This document shows, in pieces, positions 35,111 through 44,000 of a stretch of 63,338 nucleotides of DNA. The stretch is from positions 1 through 63,338 of the forward strand of contig CAYMQB010000012.1 of assembly GCA_964392665.1 (NCBI GenBank), written 5' to 3'. The first letter of the stretch is position 1; each line of letters starts with the position of its first letter. The position numbers and the translations under genes are program-made. The notes beneath the pieces were generated by a model. It had not been told where the DNA came from. It searched no databases and saw only the letters and a program-made list of their open reading frames with translations. The DNA is from CAYMQB01 sp964392665 (GTDB taxonomy: Bacteria; Hydrothermota; E44-bin80).

Positions 35111-37171
35111 TTGAAGGATTATAATGTTAAGAATATTAGAAATGTAATGTTATGTGGGCATGGAAGTGTTGGGAAAACAACGCTTACCGAAGCAATGCTT
35201 TTCAATGCAAAAGAAAGGAACAGGTTGGGTAGGGTAGACGAAGGGAATAGTACAATGGATTTTGATACACTTGAAATAGACAGGAAAATATCTATTTCTC
35301 TTGCTATTGGACACTTTGGTTGGAAAGACCATTTCCTGAACATCATCGACACTCCTGGATATGCAGATTTTAGAGGAGAGGTAATCTCCGCAGTATCGGT
35401 TAGCGATGGTGTTATTATCGTTGTGGATTCAACTTCCGGTGTGGAAGTTGGAACGGAATGGGTTTGGGAATTAACGGGGAAAAAGGTGTTACCGTCTTTA
35501 CTATTTGTTAATGGTTTAAGTAAAGAGAATGCCGATTTCTTCAGAGTTCTTGGTGAAATTACCAAAGAATTTAAGTCAGGCATAGTTCCTTTGACAATTC
35601 CCATTGGAAAGGGAGAATCTCTAACGGGGATTGTCAACTTGCTCACAAAGAAGGCATATAATTACGAAAACAGAAAGACAATAGAAGTAGAAATTCCTTC
35701 TGATATAAAGAAAAAAGTGGATGAACTGAGTAAGAATTTAGTGGAGGGATTGGTTGAAACGGATGAAAAGCTTATGGAAAGATATTTGGCTGATGAGGAT
35801 ATTGCGGAAGAAGAACTTGCTTCCGTGCTAAAGAAGGGTGTTGCAAAAGGAGAAGTTCATCCTGTTTTATGTGGAGATGCTTATCGTAACATTGGTGTGG
35901 ATATTCTTTCGAATAGTATTGTTCAGCTTTTTCCTTCACCAGAAGAAAGGCAAGAAGTAGAGGTAACAGAAAATAATAATACAAGGGATTTGAAAATCGA
36001 TGAACCTTTTGCCGCCTTGGTTTTTAAGACCGTTTTTGAGCCTCATTTAGGTGAACTGAATTATATAAGGCTGTTTTCAGGTAATCTTACGCCAGGAACC
36101 GAAATCTTTAATGTCAATAAACAGGTGAATGAAAAGGTAAATCAGATTTTCCTGCTTAATGGTAAAGAAAAAGAGGAAGTGAAGAAACTCGTCGCAGGTT
36201 CAATATGTGCGCTTGTCAAGTTGAAATCCACAAAGACGGGCGATACGCTCGCTTTAAAAAGACATAAGGTAATGTTTGAAGCAATCAAATTTCCTGAACC
36301 TTCTATTTCGATCGCTATTGTGCCTAAATCAAAGGAAGACGAAGAAAAGGTTTCTTTTGGACTCAATAAGATTCATGAGGAAGACCCATGTTTTACTTCT
36401 CATTTTGATCCCGAGCTTAAGCAAACATTGATTTCAGGTTTTGGTGAACTCCATCTCGAGGTTATTGCTGATAAATTGAGGTCGAAATTCGGTGTTGATG
36501 TAAGTTTTGAAAAACCGAAGATACCTTACAGAGAAACTATTACCGGAAGGTCCGAAGTTCAGGGAAAATACAAGAAACAATCCGGCGGAAGGGGACAATA
36601 CGGTGATGTTAAAATTCGTTTTGAGCCATTGAAGCGCGGAGAAGGTTTCGTTTTCAAGAATGGAGTTGTGGGAGGTTCAATCCCCTCGAAGTATATCCCC
36701 GCGGTCGAAAAAGGATTAAACGAGGCGTTAAATACGGGAGTGCTTTCGAAAAACATAGTAGTTGATTTTATGGCAACTCTATACGATGGAAGCTTCCATG
36801 CAGTCGATTCATCAGATATTGCTTTCAAGATTGCCGCTTCTATGGCATTCAAGAAGGGGATTGAAGATGCAAAACCTATTTTGCTTGAGCCAATAATGAT
36901 TGTTGAAGTTGTTGTTCCAAAAGAAATGATGGGTGATGTTATCGGTGACCTTAACTCAAGGAGGGGAAAGATTCAAGGTATGGATTCTTCCGGTAGATTC
37001 CAGAAAATTAAGGCAGTTGTTCCACAGGCAGAAATGTATAAATACTCGACTCAATTAAGGTCTATTACTCAGGGGAGAGGTAATTTTGCCCAGAGGTTTT
37101 CACATTATGAAGAGGTTCCCAGGGATATAGCAGAGAAAATCATCAAAGAGCAGAAGGAGAGCGAGAACTAA
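35111..37171 (+). CDS. elongation factor G-like GTPase (EF-G2 type)
   Basis: 686 residues from TTG 35111, preceded by AAGGAGG. All EF-G domains I-V can be followed: GHGSVGKTT (16-24), then DTPGYADF (80-87), domain II, domain III, domain IV (GGRGQYGDVKIRFEP) and domain V (PIMIVEVVVPKEMMGDVIGDLNSRRG). Two deviations mark it as a paralogue rather than the housekeeping factor: Tyr 84 replaces the catalytic His of DxPGH, and the NKxD guanine-binding motif is replaced by VNGLSKEN (133-140). These are features of the EF-G2/EF-G-like group of uncertain role. The gene ends convergently with the next, overlapping by 4 nt. Confidence 0.88.
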   Translation: MKDYNVKNIRNVMLCGHGSVGKTTLTEAMLFNAKERNRLGRVDEGNSTMDFDTLEIDRKISISLAIGHFGWKDHFLNIIDTPGYADFRGEVISAVSVSDGVIIVVDSTSGVEVGTEWVWELTGKKVLPSLLFVNGLSKENADFFRVLGEITKEFKSGIVPLTIPIGKGESLTGIVNLLTKKAYNYENRKTIEVEIPSDIKKKVDELSKNLVEGLVETDEKLMERYLADEDIAEEELASVLKKGVAKGEVHPVLCGDAYRNIGVDILSNSIVQLFPSPEERQEVEVTENNNTRDLKIDEPFAALVFKTVFEPHLGELNYIRLFSGNLTPGTEIFNVNKQVNEKVNQIFLLNGKEKEEVKKLVAGSICALVKLKSTKTGDTLALKRHKVMFEAIKFPEPSISIAIVPKSKEDEEKVSFGLNKIHEEDPCFTSHFDPELKQTLISGFGELHLEVIADKLRSKFGVDVSFEKPKIPYRETITGRSEVQGKYKKQSGGRGQYGDVKIRFEPLKRGEGFVFKNGVVGGSIPSKYIPAVEKGLNEALNTGVLSKNIVVDFMATLYDGSFHAVDSSDIAFKIAASMAFKKGIEDAKPILLEPIMIVEVVVPKEMMGDVIGDLNSRRGKIQGMDSSGRFQKIKAVVPQAEMYKYSTQLRSITQGRGNFAQRFSHYEEVPRDIAEKIIKEQKESEN

Positions 37172-38040
37172 CCGCCCAATGCTTGTGATCTTTTTTGAGC
37201 TTTTGTCCTGTAAGTTTTTGCACCTGAGTGAGAGGGTTTGTATTTTAGGACGGTATTAAACTTCCCAATTGCTGCTTTGTATTTACCTTGAGAAAAAAGA
37301 GATAGTCCCTGCTTGTAAATGTTTTCCACATTGACAGCAGGTTTTGGTTTAGGCTTTGGTTTAGGCTTTGGTTTTGGTTTCTCTGAGAGCAAAGTTTTAA
37401 TTGAGTTCAGCTTTTCAAGAGCTTCTTTATTCTCAGGTTCCAATTTGAGTATTTCTTCAAGAACCTTAAGTGCCTGTTCGTTCTTTTTTGCCTTTTCTAA
37501 TGAAATCGCTTGAGCAAACATTGAGTCTGCGAGAGTTGTAATCCTTTCGGAGATTTTGGTTTTATATTCTATTACGGTTTTATTTTTCGGTGTTAGGCTT
37601 GCTGCAATCGTTATTTCGGCATTTGCCATTTTTATATTGCCATTATTGAAGGCAGAGACCGCATTTGTAAGATGAACTTGAGCCTCTTTTTGCTGCGGTG
37701 TTAGTTCTCGCTTTTTAAGTAATATGATGTCGTAGTTATAGTTCTTTTTGACGGACAATTTTAGATTGTTCTTACCTATTTCAAAGCCCTTCTTGGAAAC
37801 TATCAGTTCATAACTGCCTAACGGTATATCGAATGCGTATTTACCTGTAGGAGAAACTATGAAAAGAGTATCCTTTGCTCCTGCGAGTGACACTTTGACA
37901 TTTTTTATTGGATTTCCGGTTTCGACATTAAAGATATAGCCGGTTAGCACAACACCTTTCGACTGTCCTAAATCCGTTCTTTTTGCACAACCTTGTAGAA
38001 AAAGAATCAACACTGTGATACATAAGACATATTTCTTCAT
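37168..38040 (-). CDS. lipoprotein with carboxypeptidase-regulatory-like and TPR domains
   Basis: 290 residues from ATG 38040, chosen because AAGGAGGG stands 3 nt before it and the signal begins there. Lipobox LQGCAK. Residues about 28-110 are a CarboxypepD_reg-like beta sandwich (GYIFNVETGNPIKNVKVSLAG, PLGSYELIVSKKGFE). A TPR-type helical region follows (AVSAFNNGNIKMANAEI, ALKVLEEILKLEPENKEAL), then a Pro-Lys repeat linker PKPKPKPKPKPKP (about 228-241) and a final TPR (GLSLFSQGKYKAAIGKFNTVLKYKP). Likely a periplasmic scaffold; the linker could span the cell wall layer. Partner unknown. Confidence 0.8.
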   Translation of the reverse strand: MKKYVLCITVLILFLQGCAKRTDLGQSKGVVLTGYIFNVETGNPIKNVKVSLAGAKDTLFIVSPTGKYAFDIPLGSYELIVSKKGFEIGKNNLKLSVKKNYNYDIILLKKRELTPQQKEAQVHLTNAVSAFNNGNIKMANAEITIAASLTPKNKTVIEYKTKISERITTLADSMFAQAISLEKAKKNEQALKVLEEILKLEPENKEALEKLNSIKTLLSEKPKPKPKPKPKPKPAVNVENIYKQGLSLFSQGKYKAAIGKFNTVLKYKPSHSGAKTYRTKAQKRSQALGG

Positions 38041-38074
38041 ATTCCCTCCTTGCGTATTTTCTTTCACAGAATCA

Positions 38075-38104
38075 AGCATAGCAAAGATACTTAGGGTTTG
38101 TCAA
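38075..38104 (-). promoter_or_regulatory. sigma-70 type promoter of the TPR lipoprotein
   Basis: On the minus strand TTGACA (38104-38099), an 18-nt spacer and TATGCT (38080-38075), about 35 nt before the ATG at 38040. Confidence 0.5.
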
Positions 38105-38118
38105 CTATTTTCTGCAAA

Positions 38119-38895
38119 TTACTGTTTTTTTCTACCCGAACAGTGGAAAACTGGTGCAAAGTACGCTCTTCTACCCTGGTCGAGTAAATTCTTTTCCTTT
38201 CTTCTCATAGCTTTCAACTCATGTTTATTATCTGTTTTAGAAAGCAATTCAATAAATCTCCATTCGTCTTCAAAGTTTTGCCTGCAAAGTTTTATTCCGA
38301 AAGGGATTGATGAGATGCCCCATTTGACATTTTCAAGCGATGCTTCTCTAAAAAGAAATTCCAATTCTCTTCCAATAAGTGGATTGGCACCTTCTTCTCT
38401 TAATTTTTTTTGAATTACAGAGGAGTTATTAACAGCAGATGGAAAGTCAATTCTACCACCATAATCTGGTTCTGCCATAGCAAGAAGCCACCCACCAGGA
38501 GAGATAGTGTTAATCATCGCTCTAATTGCATTTAATGGACGTTTCAGCCATAATAAGAAGAATTGGAAGAGGACGCAATCGAAGGTATCCCTTTTGAACG
38601 GAAGGTTGTAAATATCTCCACAAACGAGAAGTAGTTTCTCATCTCGCATTTTGGCTTCACCAAGTGCCTGTATATCAACATCAATGCCCACAACAGTGCC
38701 GTCAATTCTTTTTCTTAATTCTTCTGCAACAAGCGCTATTGAACATCCCGCTTCAAGTACTTTTCGGCTTCTTGCAATATCGACTTCTCTGTAAAGATAT
38801 TTTCTTGTGTCATTTAACCAGGTATATTGTCTTCTGTATTGGAATTCCCAGGCTATGCATTGTGTATCTTTTTCGTCACATTTTTCAGAAGGCAT
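38119..38895 (-). CDS. class I SAM-dependent methyltransferase
   Basis: 258 residues. The Rossmann methyltransferase motifs are RKVLEAGCSIALVAEEL (motif I), GTVVGIDVDIQAL (motif II), LVCGDIYNLPFKRDTFDCVLFQFFLLWLKRP (motifs III-IV) and a post-core INTISPGGWLLAM. Motif I reads EAGCS rather than the usual ExGxG, and the substrate side is unlike known families by eye. Cytoplasmic; substrate unknown. AAAGGAT precedes the ATG. It stands 30 nt after the small membrane protein gene, in the same direction. Confidence 0.8.
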   Translation of the reverse strand: MPSEKCDEKDTQCIAWEFQYRRQYTWLNDTRKYLYREVDIARSRKVLEAGCSIALVAEELRKRIDGTVVGIDVDIQALGEAKMRDEKLLLVCGDIYNLPFKRDTFDCVLFQFFLLWLKRPLNAIRAMINTISPGGWLLAMAEPDYGGRIDFPSAVNNSSVIQKKLREEGANPLIGRELEFLFREASLENVKWGISSIPFGIKLCRQNFEDEWRFIELLSKTDNKHELKAMRRKEKNLLDQGRRAYFAPVFHCSGRKKQ

Positions 38896-38925
38896 ATCAT
38901 CCTTTTTTAAGATTGACAGAGCAGG

Positions 38926-39204
38926 TTATTCCAATGGGGGTTCGAATTTCTGTTCGTCTGTTTCACCTTTCAATTCCTTTATTTCCTTCAGAAGTTTCTT
39001 TATAGTATCTCTCATTTTTTCCTTTTCTCCCGATCTATTCATTGTTGCTGTCCTTGATAGTATCCCCAGGACAATAAAGAGTAGCAAGATGTCCAGTATT
39101 ATTTCATTCCAGGGAGAAATGAGAAAAGGGAAATGGAATACCCCTAAATCGACAAGCAGTGACGAAATTATTAATATACATAACACTATTGACCATATAA
39201 GCAT
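38926..39204 (-). CDS. small membrane protein with charged coiled-coil tail
   Basis: 92 residues. Two hydrophobic helices (about 3-22 and 33-50) are followed by a charged stretch with heptad spacing (EKEKMRDTIKKLLKEIKELKGE, about 60-81). The AAGGAGGTAGCT box just before the ATG supports a real gene. It lies between the EIIA-type gene and the methyltransferase gene, all on the minus strand. No family recognised. Confidence 0.6.
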   Translation of the reverse strand: MLIWSIVLCILIISSLLVDLGVFHFPFLISPWNEIILDILLLFIVLGILSRTATMNRSGEKEKMRDTIKKLLKEIKELKGETDEQKFEPPLE

Positions 39205-39273
39205 AGCTACCTCCTTATAAACATCTCTTCTCTAAAATTACAATTGTTTGTTATATCTTGTGCTGTTTTTGCA

Positions 39274-39756
39274 CTAAAAGGATTCATAGTATTTTATGTG
39301 GTTAATGATACTCTCTGGTGCTTCATTGTTTAAAAGGTTGGTGCGGAACTGGTTGTTGTGCAGAAGTCTTGCAAGCCTTGCAAGGATTCGTATATATAAT
39401 ATTTTATCTTTATTACCTGATAGAACAAGAAAGACTATTTTGACAGGTTTCTCGTCAACTGCACAAAAATCGATTCCTTTTTCTGATAAACCAAGAGCAA
39501 GATAGAACTTGTTTAAGGATTCGATTTGTGCATGAGGGATTGCTATTCCGTTTCCAATTCCCGTGCTTTCCAATGATTCTCTCTTAAGAATTGCTTCGAG
39601 AATTTTTTCCGTATCAATATTCTCATCCGTAATCGGAAGAGTGGAAAGCAATCTTCTTATTGTATTTTCTTTTGTGTCATTGGGAAGCTGGAAGAGAATA
39701 TTATTCTTGCTTAGGAATTCGTAAACTTTGTGTTTTTGTGTAGCATTCTTCGTCAT
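39274..39756 (-). CDS. PTS EIIA (fructose/nitrogen type) protein
   Basis: 160 residues from ATG 39756, chosen over the in-frame start at 39804 because GAGGAAAAG stands before it. The EIIA fold is shown by LEAILKRESLESTGIGNGIAIPHAQ, where the His of IPHA is the phosphorylation site, then LALGLSEKGIDFCAVDEKPVKIVFLVLS and LARLARLLHNNQFRTNLL. No EIIB or EIIC is nearby, so a regulatory PtsN-like role is more likely than sugar import. Confidence 0.85.
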   Translation of the reverse strand: MTKNATQKHKVYEFLSKNNILFQLPNDTKENTIRRLLSTLPITDENIDTEKILEAILKRESLESTGIGNGIAIPHAQIESLNKFYLALGLSEKGIDFCAVDEKPVKIVFLVLSGNKDKILYIRILARLARLLHNNQFRTNLLNNEAPESIINHIKYYESF

Positions 39757-39796
39757 TCTTTTCCTCTTTTGTTTACTGCTCGGTTCTATGAGAAAC

Positions 39797-39842
39797 TGAA
39801 CCACAGAGAACTAATTTTTTCTCTGTGCACTCCATGGTTTTT
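39797..39842. repeat. imperfect palindromic element, ACCACAGAGAA type
   Basis: GAACCACAGAGAA, about 6 bases, TTCTCTGTG then CATGGTT, an imperfect inverted repeat in the gap before the rhomboid gene. A related sequence with CCACAGGGAACACC and TTGTGGTTTC occurs at 55921-56010. This suggests an interspersed family. Confidence 0.4.
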
Positions 39843-39956
39843 TTTCATATTCTCTCATTTTATTTTTCCACTAACCAACTGCTCTTTTAGAATTTGTGTC
39901 GAAAACGGTGTTGTTTTCTCTTGACAGTAGATAATTTAGTATGTTAATAGAAGGTT

Positions 39957-40631
39957 ATGATTCCTCTCAAGGACAACAACCCGACCAAGACGTTTCCGTT
40001 TATTACGATCGCAATAATAATTCTGAACGTTTTTATCTTCATTGTTGAACTTGCACAGGGGCAGCATCTCGAAGGCTTCATTAGAAGCTTCGGTTGTATT
40101 CCTTACGAAGTAACTACAGGAATCGATATAGAACCTTACGTATTTTTCCCTCTTAGATTCACCATATTGACCAGTATGTTTCTTCATGGAGGTTGGATGC
40201 ACATTATTGGAAATATGCTGTATCTCTGGATTTTCGGAAACAATATCGAGGATAAACTTGGTCATTTCAGATTCATTTGTTTCTATTTCCTGGTTGGAGT
40301 AGTGGCAACAGCTGCACAGATTTTTATAAATCCAAGTTCTACAATTCCTCAAATCGGGGCTTCTGGTGCAATTTCCGGTATTCTTGGTGCATACATAGTA
40401 CTTTTCCCAAAGACTAAGGTTTTGACTCTTATACCCATTTTCTATATTATTCGGATTGTTACACTTCCTGCCTTTGTTGTTCTTGGATTCTGGATTGTGC
40501 TTCAGATAGTGAATGGTTTTGTCTCCCTATCCTACACCGCTCATGGCGGTGTAGCTTTTTTTGCTCACATTGGTGGTTTTATCTCAGGGACTGCTTTCAT
40601 TTATCCTTTCCTGATTGGGAGGAGGAAGTGA
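39957..40631 (+). CDS. rhomboid-family intramembrane serine protease
   Basis: 224 residues and six membrane helices. The catalytic Ser is in GASGAISG (S136) and the catalytic His in AHIGGF (H204); LHGGWMHIIGNM in helix 2 is the oxyanion and Asn motif. This is the full set for an active rhomboid protease, which cuts membrane proteins within the bilayer. TTGACA stands at 39921-39926, but the -10 box is weak. A terminator-like hairpin lies inside the gene just before the His codon. Its 3' end overlaps the converging ctpA gene by 35 bp. Confidence 0.88.
   Translation: MIPLKDNNPTKTFPFITIAIIILNVFIFIVELAQGQHLEGFIRSFGCIPYEVTTGIDIEPYVFFPLRFTILTSMFLHGGWMHIIGNMLYLWIFGNNIEDKLGHFRFICFYFLVGVVATAAQIFINPSSTIPQIGASGAISGILGAYIVLFPKTKVLTLIPIFYIIRIVTLPAFVVLGFWIVLQIVNGFVSLSYTAHGGVAFFAHIGGFISGTAFIYPFLIGRRK
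40532..40562 (+). terminator. terminator-like hairpin inside the rhomboid gene
   Basis: CTACACCGC, loop TCATG, GCGGTGTAG (9-bp GC-rich stem), then C and seven Ts (40556-40562). It has all the marks of a Rho-independent terminator, yet it lies in coding sequence (codons for YTAHGGVAFF). It may reduce transcription of the last 70 bases or end antisense-free leakage toward ctpA. Confidence 0.5.
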
Positions 40632-42180
40632 AGGAAAAAAGCTGATCCATCTCCTTAGTCTTCTTGAGTATCTGAATTGATTTTGTAACCTGTTGGTCAT
40701 CATGAAGGACCGATTCGTAGCTGCTTTTTAAACCCCAGAGTTTCATAGATATCGTTCTTTTTAAGCCCAATTTAATTCCATCCAGCGATTTTTCGAAGTC
40801 TTCCTCTGTGAACTCTACATCCTTGTCCTTGAGAAATTTTCTGAAACTACTAAGCATCAATTGTGTTACAGAGAAACCTTCTTCAATTCTGTAACTGGAT
40901 GTGTAATCCACTGTGAAACTGAAGAATAAACCCTTTAGGTATATATTTGTTTCAAGTTTGGTCATTTTAGGAAGTTCGTATATTATGTCAGGAACAATTG
41001 CTCCACCTCCATAAACTTTGCGTCGAAGTCTTTTTGTGTAATATGTTGCAGTATCCTTTTCTGTTGGTTTGACTGTAATACCAGGTTGGTTAATATTCTC
41101 TTTCTTATTAACTTCATTGTCGATTGACCTTCCCGAAGGTGAGTAATACAGGGCTGTAGTGATCTTGATTGCGGATTTATTTTGAATGGGTATCACCTGT
41201 TGAACCGAACCTTTTCCATATGTTTTCGTTCCAAGAATAAGTCCTCTGTCCCAATCCTGTATTGCACTGCTTACGATCTCCGACGCACTTGCGGTACCGC
41301 CATTTACAAGTATTATAACAGGGAAATTTCCATATTTAGGATGCTTTTTTGAATAGTATTCTCTTGAAGAACCGATCTTTCTTCCTTTGGTTGAGACAAT
41401 TATTTCTCCTTTGTCAAGAAAGTTCTCCGATATCTCAACAGCAGACTTTAGCAATCCACCCGAATTGTTTCTTAAGTCGATGATAAACTTATTTGCACCA
41501 TTTGATTCGAGGATATCAATTGCTTCGGAAAATTCTTTGGGACTTGATTCCGAGAATGAAGCAAGTCTTATGTAACCAATTTTGTTGTCCACCATTCCGT
41601 AGTAAGGAACAGCTTTCACCTTTATTATATCCCTTGTTATGGTGAAATGAATAGCATCCGGGACTCCCTCTCTTTTTATGCCTATCGTTACTTCAGTTCC
41701 TGGTTTACCTCTCAGTTTTTTAACAGCTTCCTGGAGGTTAATTCCCTTGGTAGATGAACCTTCTATTTCTGTTACCTTGTCTCCGGCAAGTAGGCCTGCT
41801 TTGTCAGCAGGTGTTCCTTCGAGAGGTGTAATTATTGTAAGTATATCGTCTCTGATACCGATTTGAATTCCCAATCCTCCGAAGCTTCCTTTTGTGCCTA
41901 TAAGTAGTTCATTATAATCGTCTTTGCTGAGGTAGATTGTGTGTGGGTCCAGGGAGGAAAGCATTCCGCGAATTGCATAATCAATCAAATCCTGAACAGT
42001 TACCGTTCGGTAATAGTTATTCTCGACGATTTTGATGATCTGTATAAATGATCTGATTTTGTATGTAATACCTTCCATATTCTGAGATTGTGCACCAAGA
42101 TAGGTTCCCACAAGTCCGCCAAAAAGTAAACTAAGTATCACAATCGAGATAAGTATAGCATAGAACTTTTTCTTTCGCAT
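40597..42180 (-). CDS. ctpA: C-terminal processing protease, S41 family
   Basis: 527 residues from ATG 42180 (AAGGAGGTTAG upstream; the in-frame start at 42216 lacks one). A membrane anchor or signal (about 5-30) is followed by a PDZ domain (about 90-170, GGLGIQIGIRDDILTIITPLEGTPADKAGL) and the S41 protease core (RNNSGGLLKSAVE, GGTASASEIVSSAI with the nucleophile Ser, and KTYGKGSVQ with the catalytic Lys). It has a long C-terminal extension (about 380-527). Ctp proteases trim periplasmic proteins, peptidoglycan enzymes and lipoproteins. Adjacent to tmk, 54 nt apart. Confidence 0.92.
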   Translation of the reverse strand: MRKKKFYAILISIVILSLLFGGLVGTYLGAQSQNMEGITYKIRSFIQIIKIVENNYYRTVTVQDLIDYAIRGMLSSLDPHTIYLSKDDYNELLIGTKGSFGGLGIQIGIRDDILTIITPLEGTPADKAGLLAGDKVTEIEGSSTKGINLQEAVKKLRGKPGTEVTIGIKREGVPDAIHFTITRDIIKVKAVPYYGMVDNKIGYIRLASFSESSPKEFSEAIDILESNGANKFIIDLRNNSGGLLKSAVEISENFLDKGEIIVSTKGRKIGSSREYYSKKHPKYGNFPVIILVNGGTASASEIVSSAIQDWDRGLILGTKTYGKGSVQQVIPIQNKSAIKITTALYYSPSGRSIDNEVNKKENINQPGITVKPTEKDTATYYTKRLRRKVYGGGAIVPDIIYELPKMTKLETNIYLKGLFFSFTVDYTSSYRIEEGFSVTQLMLSSFRKFLKDKDVEFTEEDFEKSLDGIKLGLKRTISMKLWGLKSSYESVLHDDQQVTKSIQILKKTKEMDQLFSFTSSSQSGKDK

Positions 42181-42234
42181 CCTAACCTCCTTTTCGTCGG
42201 TGCGTTGTATTTGCATTTTTCTACCTTTTTGACT

Positions 42235-42870
42235 TTAAGAATTTTTTTTCTCGTGAAACCATGGTAATGCTCCTATTATTTTTCGTATTTCCTTAAAGAT
42301 TTCTTCCTTTGTTTTCGTCCCATCGATTACTTTTATTCGACTTAGTTCCTTTTTGGATAGGCAAATGTATGCTTCTCTGACCTTTCTGTGAAAGGTAACT
42401 TTTTCGTTCTCTATTCTATCTCTGCCCTTGAGTCTTTTTAATCCTTTGTTAGGGTCAATGTCAATAAGGAATGTTATTTCAGGATTGCATCCTTTCGTTA
42501 CGATTGCGTTAAGTTTGCGAACGGTTTCAATGGAGATTTCTCTTGCAGCTCCCTGGTAGGCAAGTGATGAGTCGGCGTATCTGTCGGAAATCACTATGTT
42601 CCCATCTTGAATTGCAGGGATTATTAGTTCTTCGGTATGTTGTGACCTGCTTGCCAGGTAGAGGAAAAGTTCGGTGAGTGGGGAAAGTGTGGAATGACTT
42701 TTCTCAAGTAGTATTCTTCTAATACGCTCCGAGATCTTTGTTCCACCAGGTTCGTGTGTTAAAATACACCTGTAATCATTTTTCCTCAGATAAGTATAAA
42801 GCTTCTTAGCCTGTGTGCTCTTTCCCGAGCCTTCGCAGCCTTCGAAAGTGATAAAAATTCCCTTTTTCAT
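42235..42870 (-). CDS. tmk: thymidylate kinase
   Basis: 211 residues. P-loop FEGCEGSGKSTQ (8-19), the dTMP-binding HEPGGT loop, the DRYADSSLAYQG segment with the DR(Y/F) motif, and a LID region LKGRDRIENE. It phosphorylates dTMP to dTDP for DNA synthesis. The ATG overlaps the stop of the inositol-phosphate synthase gene by 4 nt. Confidence 0.93.
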   Translation of the reverse strand: MKKGIFITFEGCEGSGKSTQAKKLYTYLRKNDYRCILTHEPGGTKISERIRRILLEKSHSTLSPLTELFLYLASRSQHTEELIIPAIQDGNIVISDRYADSSLAYQGAAREISIETVRKLNAIVTKGCNPEITFLIDIDPNKGLKRLKGRDRIENEKVTFHRKVREAYICLSKKELSRIKVIDGTKTKEEIFKEIRKIIGALPWFHEKKNS

Positions 42871-44000
42871 TTATGTTTTTTATGCGGTTTTCTCTTTTTT
42901 ACAAATTCTCTTCTTTTTGATTTTACTATCGAGTATTTTTTTATGAATCTCTCAGTTTTATTCCTGCAAACGGAGTCAGGATATTGAATTGGTGGAGACT
43001 TCATGAAGTAGCTTGAGGGAGCTGTTATGGAACCGCTCAATTTATTTTCCATTGCAAGTTTTGCACATCTGACTGCGTCTATAATGACACCTGCGGAATT
43101 GGGTGAGTCCCAAACCTCGAGTTTCAATTCGATATTAAGGGGTACGTTGCCGAAAGTTGTTCCTTCGAGCCTTATGTATGCCCATTTTCTGTCCGTTAAC
43201 CACTGAATATAGTCCGAAGGTCCTATATGAATATTCCCTTTCCCTATATTGTAAGGAAGTTGAGATTGAACAGATTGTGTTTTTGAAATTTTCTTGCTTT
43301 CCAGTCTTTCTCTTTCCAGCATGTTTAGAAAGTCAGTGTTTCCGCCAACGTTCAACTGAGATGTTCTCTCCAGTTTGACTCCTCTGTCGTTGAACAGGTT
43401 TGTAAGCACTCTATGAGTAATCGTTGCTCCAACCTGTGATTTAATATCATCTCCAATAACAGGCACTCCGACTTTCTTGAATCTTCTATGCCAGTATTTC
43501 GAACTTGCAATGAAAACAGGTATGGCGTTAACCATAGCACATCTTGCATCAAGAATTTGCTCGACGTACCATTTGGTAGCTTCTTCGCTTCCAACTGGCA
43601 GATAATTTACAACAACGTCACATTTTGTTTCTCTAAGGACCCTGGCAATGTCTACTGTCGACCCAGGGGCTTTCTGAATAATCTCTGAGAGATATTTTCC
43701 CAGACCGTCATGGGTCATACCTCTAAGAACTTTCAAGTTTTTTCTGCGAACATTACAGAACTTGTATGTGCAATTAGGATAGGTACTTATCGCTTGGGAA
43801 AGATCTTTGCCAACTTTTCTCTTATCTATGTCAAATGCTGCAACGAATTCAATATCTCGAATATGATATCCTCCAAGATTAACATGCATTAATCCTGGAA
43901 TTCTTTCATCTTCTTTCGCATTTTTATAGAATTCAACGCCTTGCACGAAAGATGATGCGCAGTTTCCCACTCCGATGATAGCAACCCTGACTTTAGGCAT
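42867..44000 (-). CDS. ino1: inositol-3-phosphate synthase
   Basis: 377 residues from ATG 44000 (AAAGGAGGACAA upstream). The Rossmann start RVAIIGVGNCASSFVQG, the GGYHIRDIEFVAAFDID motif, NYLPVGSEEATKWY, GDDIKSQVGATITHR and the C-terminal LKLEVWDSPNSAGVIIDAVRCAK are signature parts of myo-inositol-1-phosphate synthases of the bacterial/archaeal type. It turns glucose-6-phosphate into inositol-phosphate using internally recycled NAD. It overlaps the CDP-alcohol phosphatidyltransferase gene by 8 nt, which links it to inositol lipid synthesis. Confidence 0.92.
   Translation of the reverse strand: MPKVRVAIIGVGNCASSFVQGVEFYKNAKEDERIPGLMHVNLGGYHIRDIEFVAAFDIDKRKVGKDLSQAISTYPNCTYKFCNVRRKNLKVLRGMTHDGLGKYLSEIIQKAPGSTVDIARVLRETKCDVVVNYLPVGSEEATKWYVEQILDARCAMVNAIPVFIASSKYWHRRFKKVGVPVIGDDIKSQVGATITHRVLTNLFNDRGVKLERTSQLNVGGNTDFLNMLERERLESKKISKTQSVQSQLPYNIGKGNIHIGPSDYIQWLTDRKWAYIRLEGTTFGNVPLNIELKLEVWDSPNSAGVIIDAVRCAKLAMENKLSGSITAPSSYFMKSPPIQYPDSVCRNKTERFIKKYSIVKSKRREFVKKRKPHKKHK

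Noticed and set aside
39921..39957. Rhomboid gene as a fifth leaderless case
   Set aside because: TTGACA is present, but every -10 hexamer at the right distance is poor, and an AGAAGG site lies before ATG.
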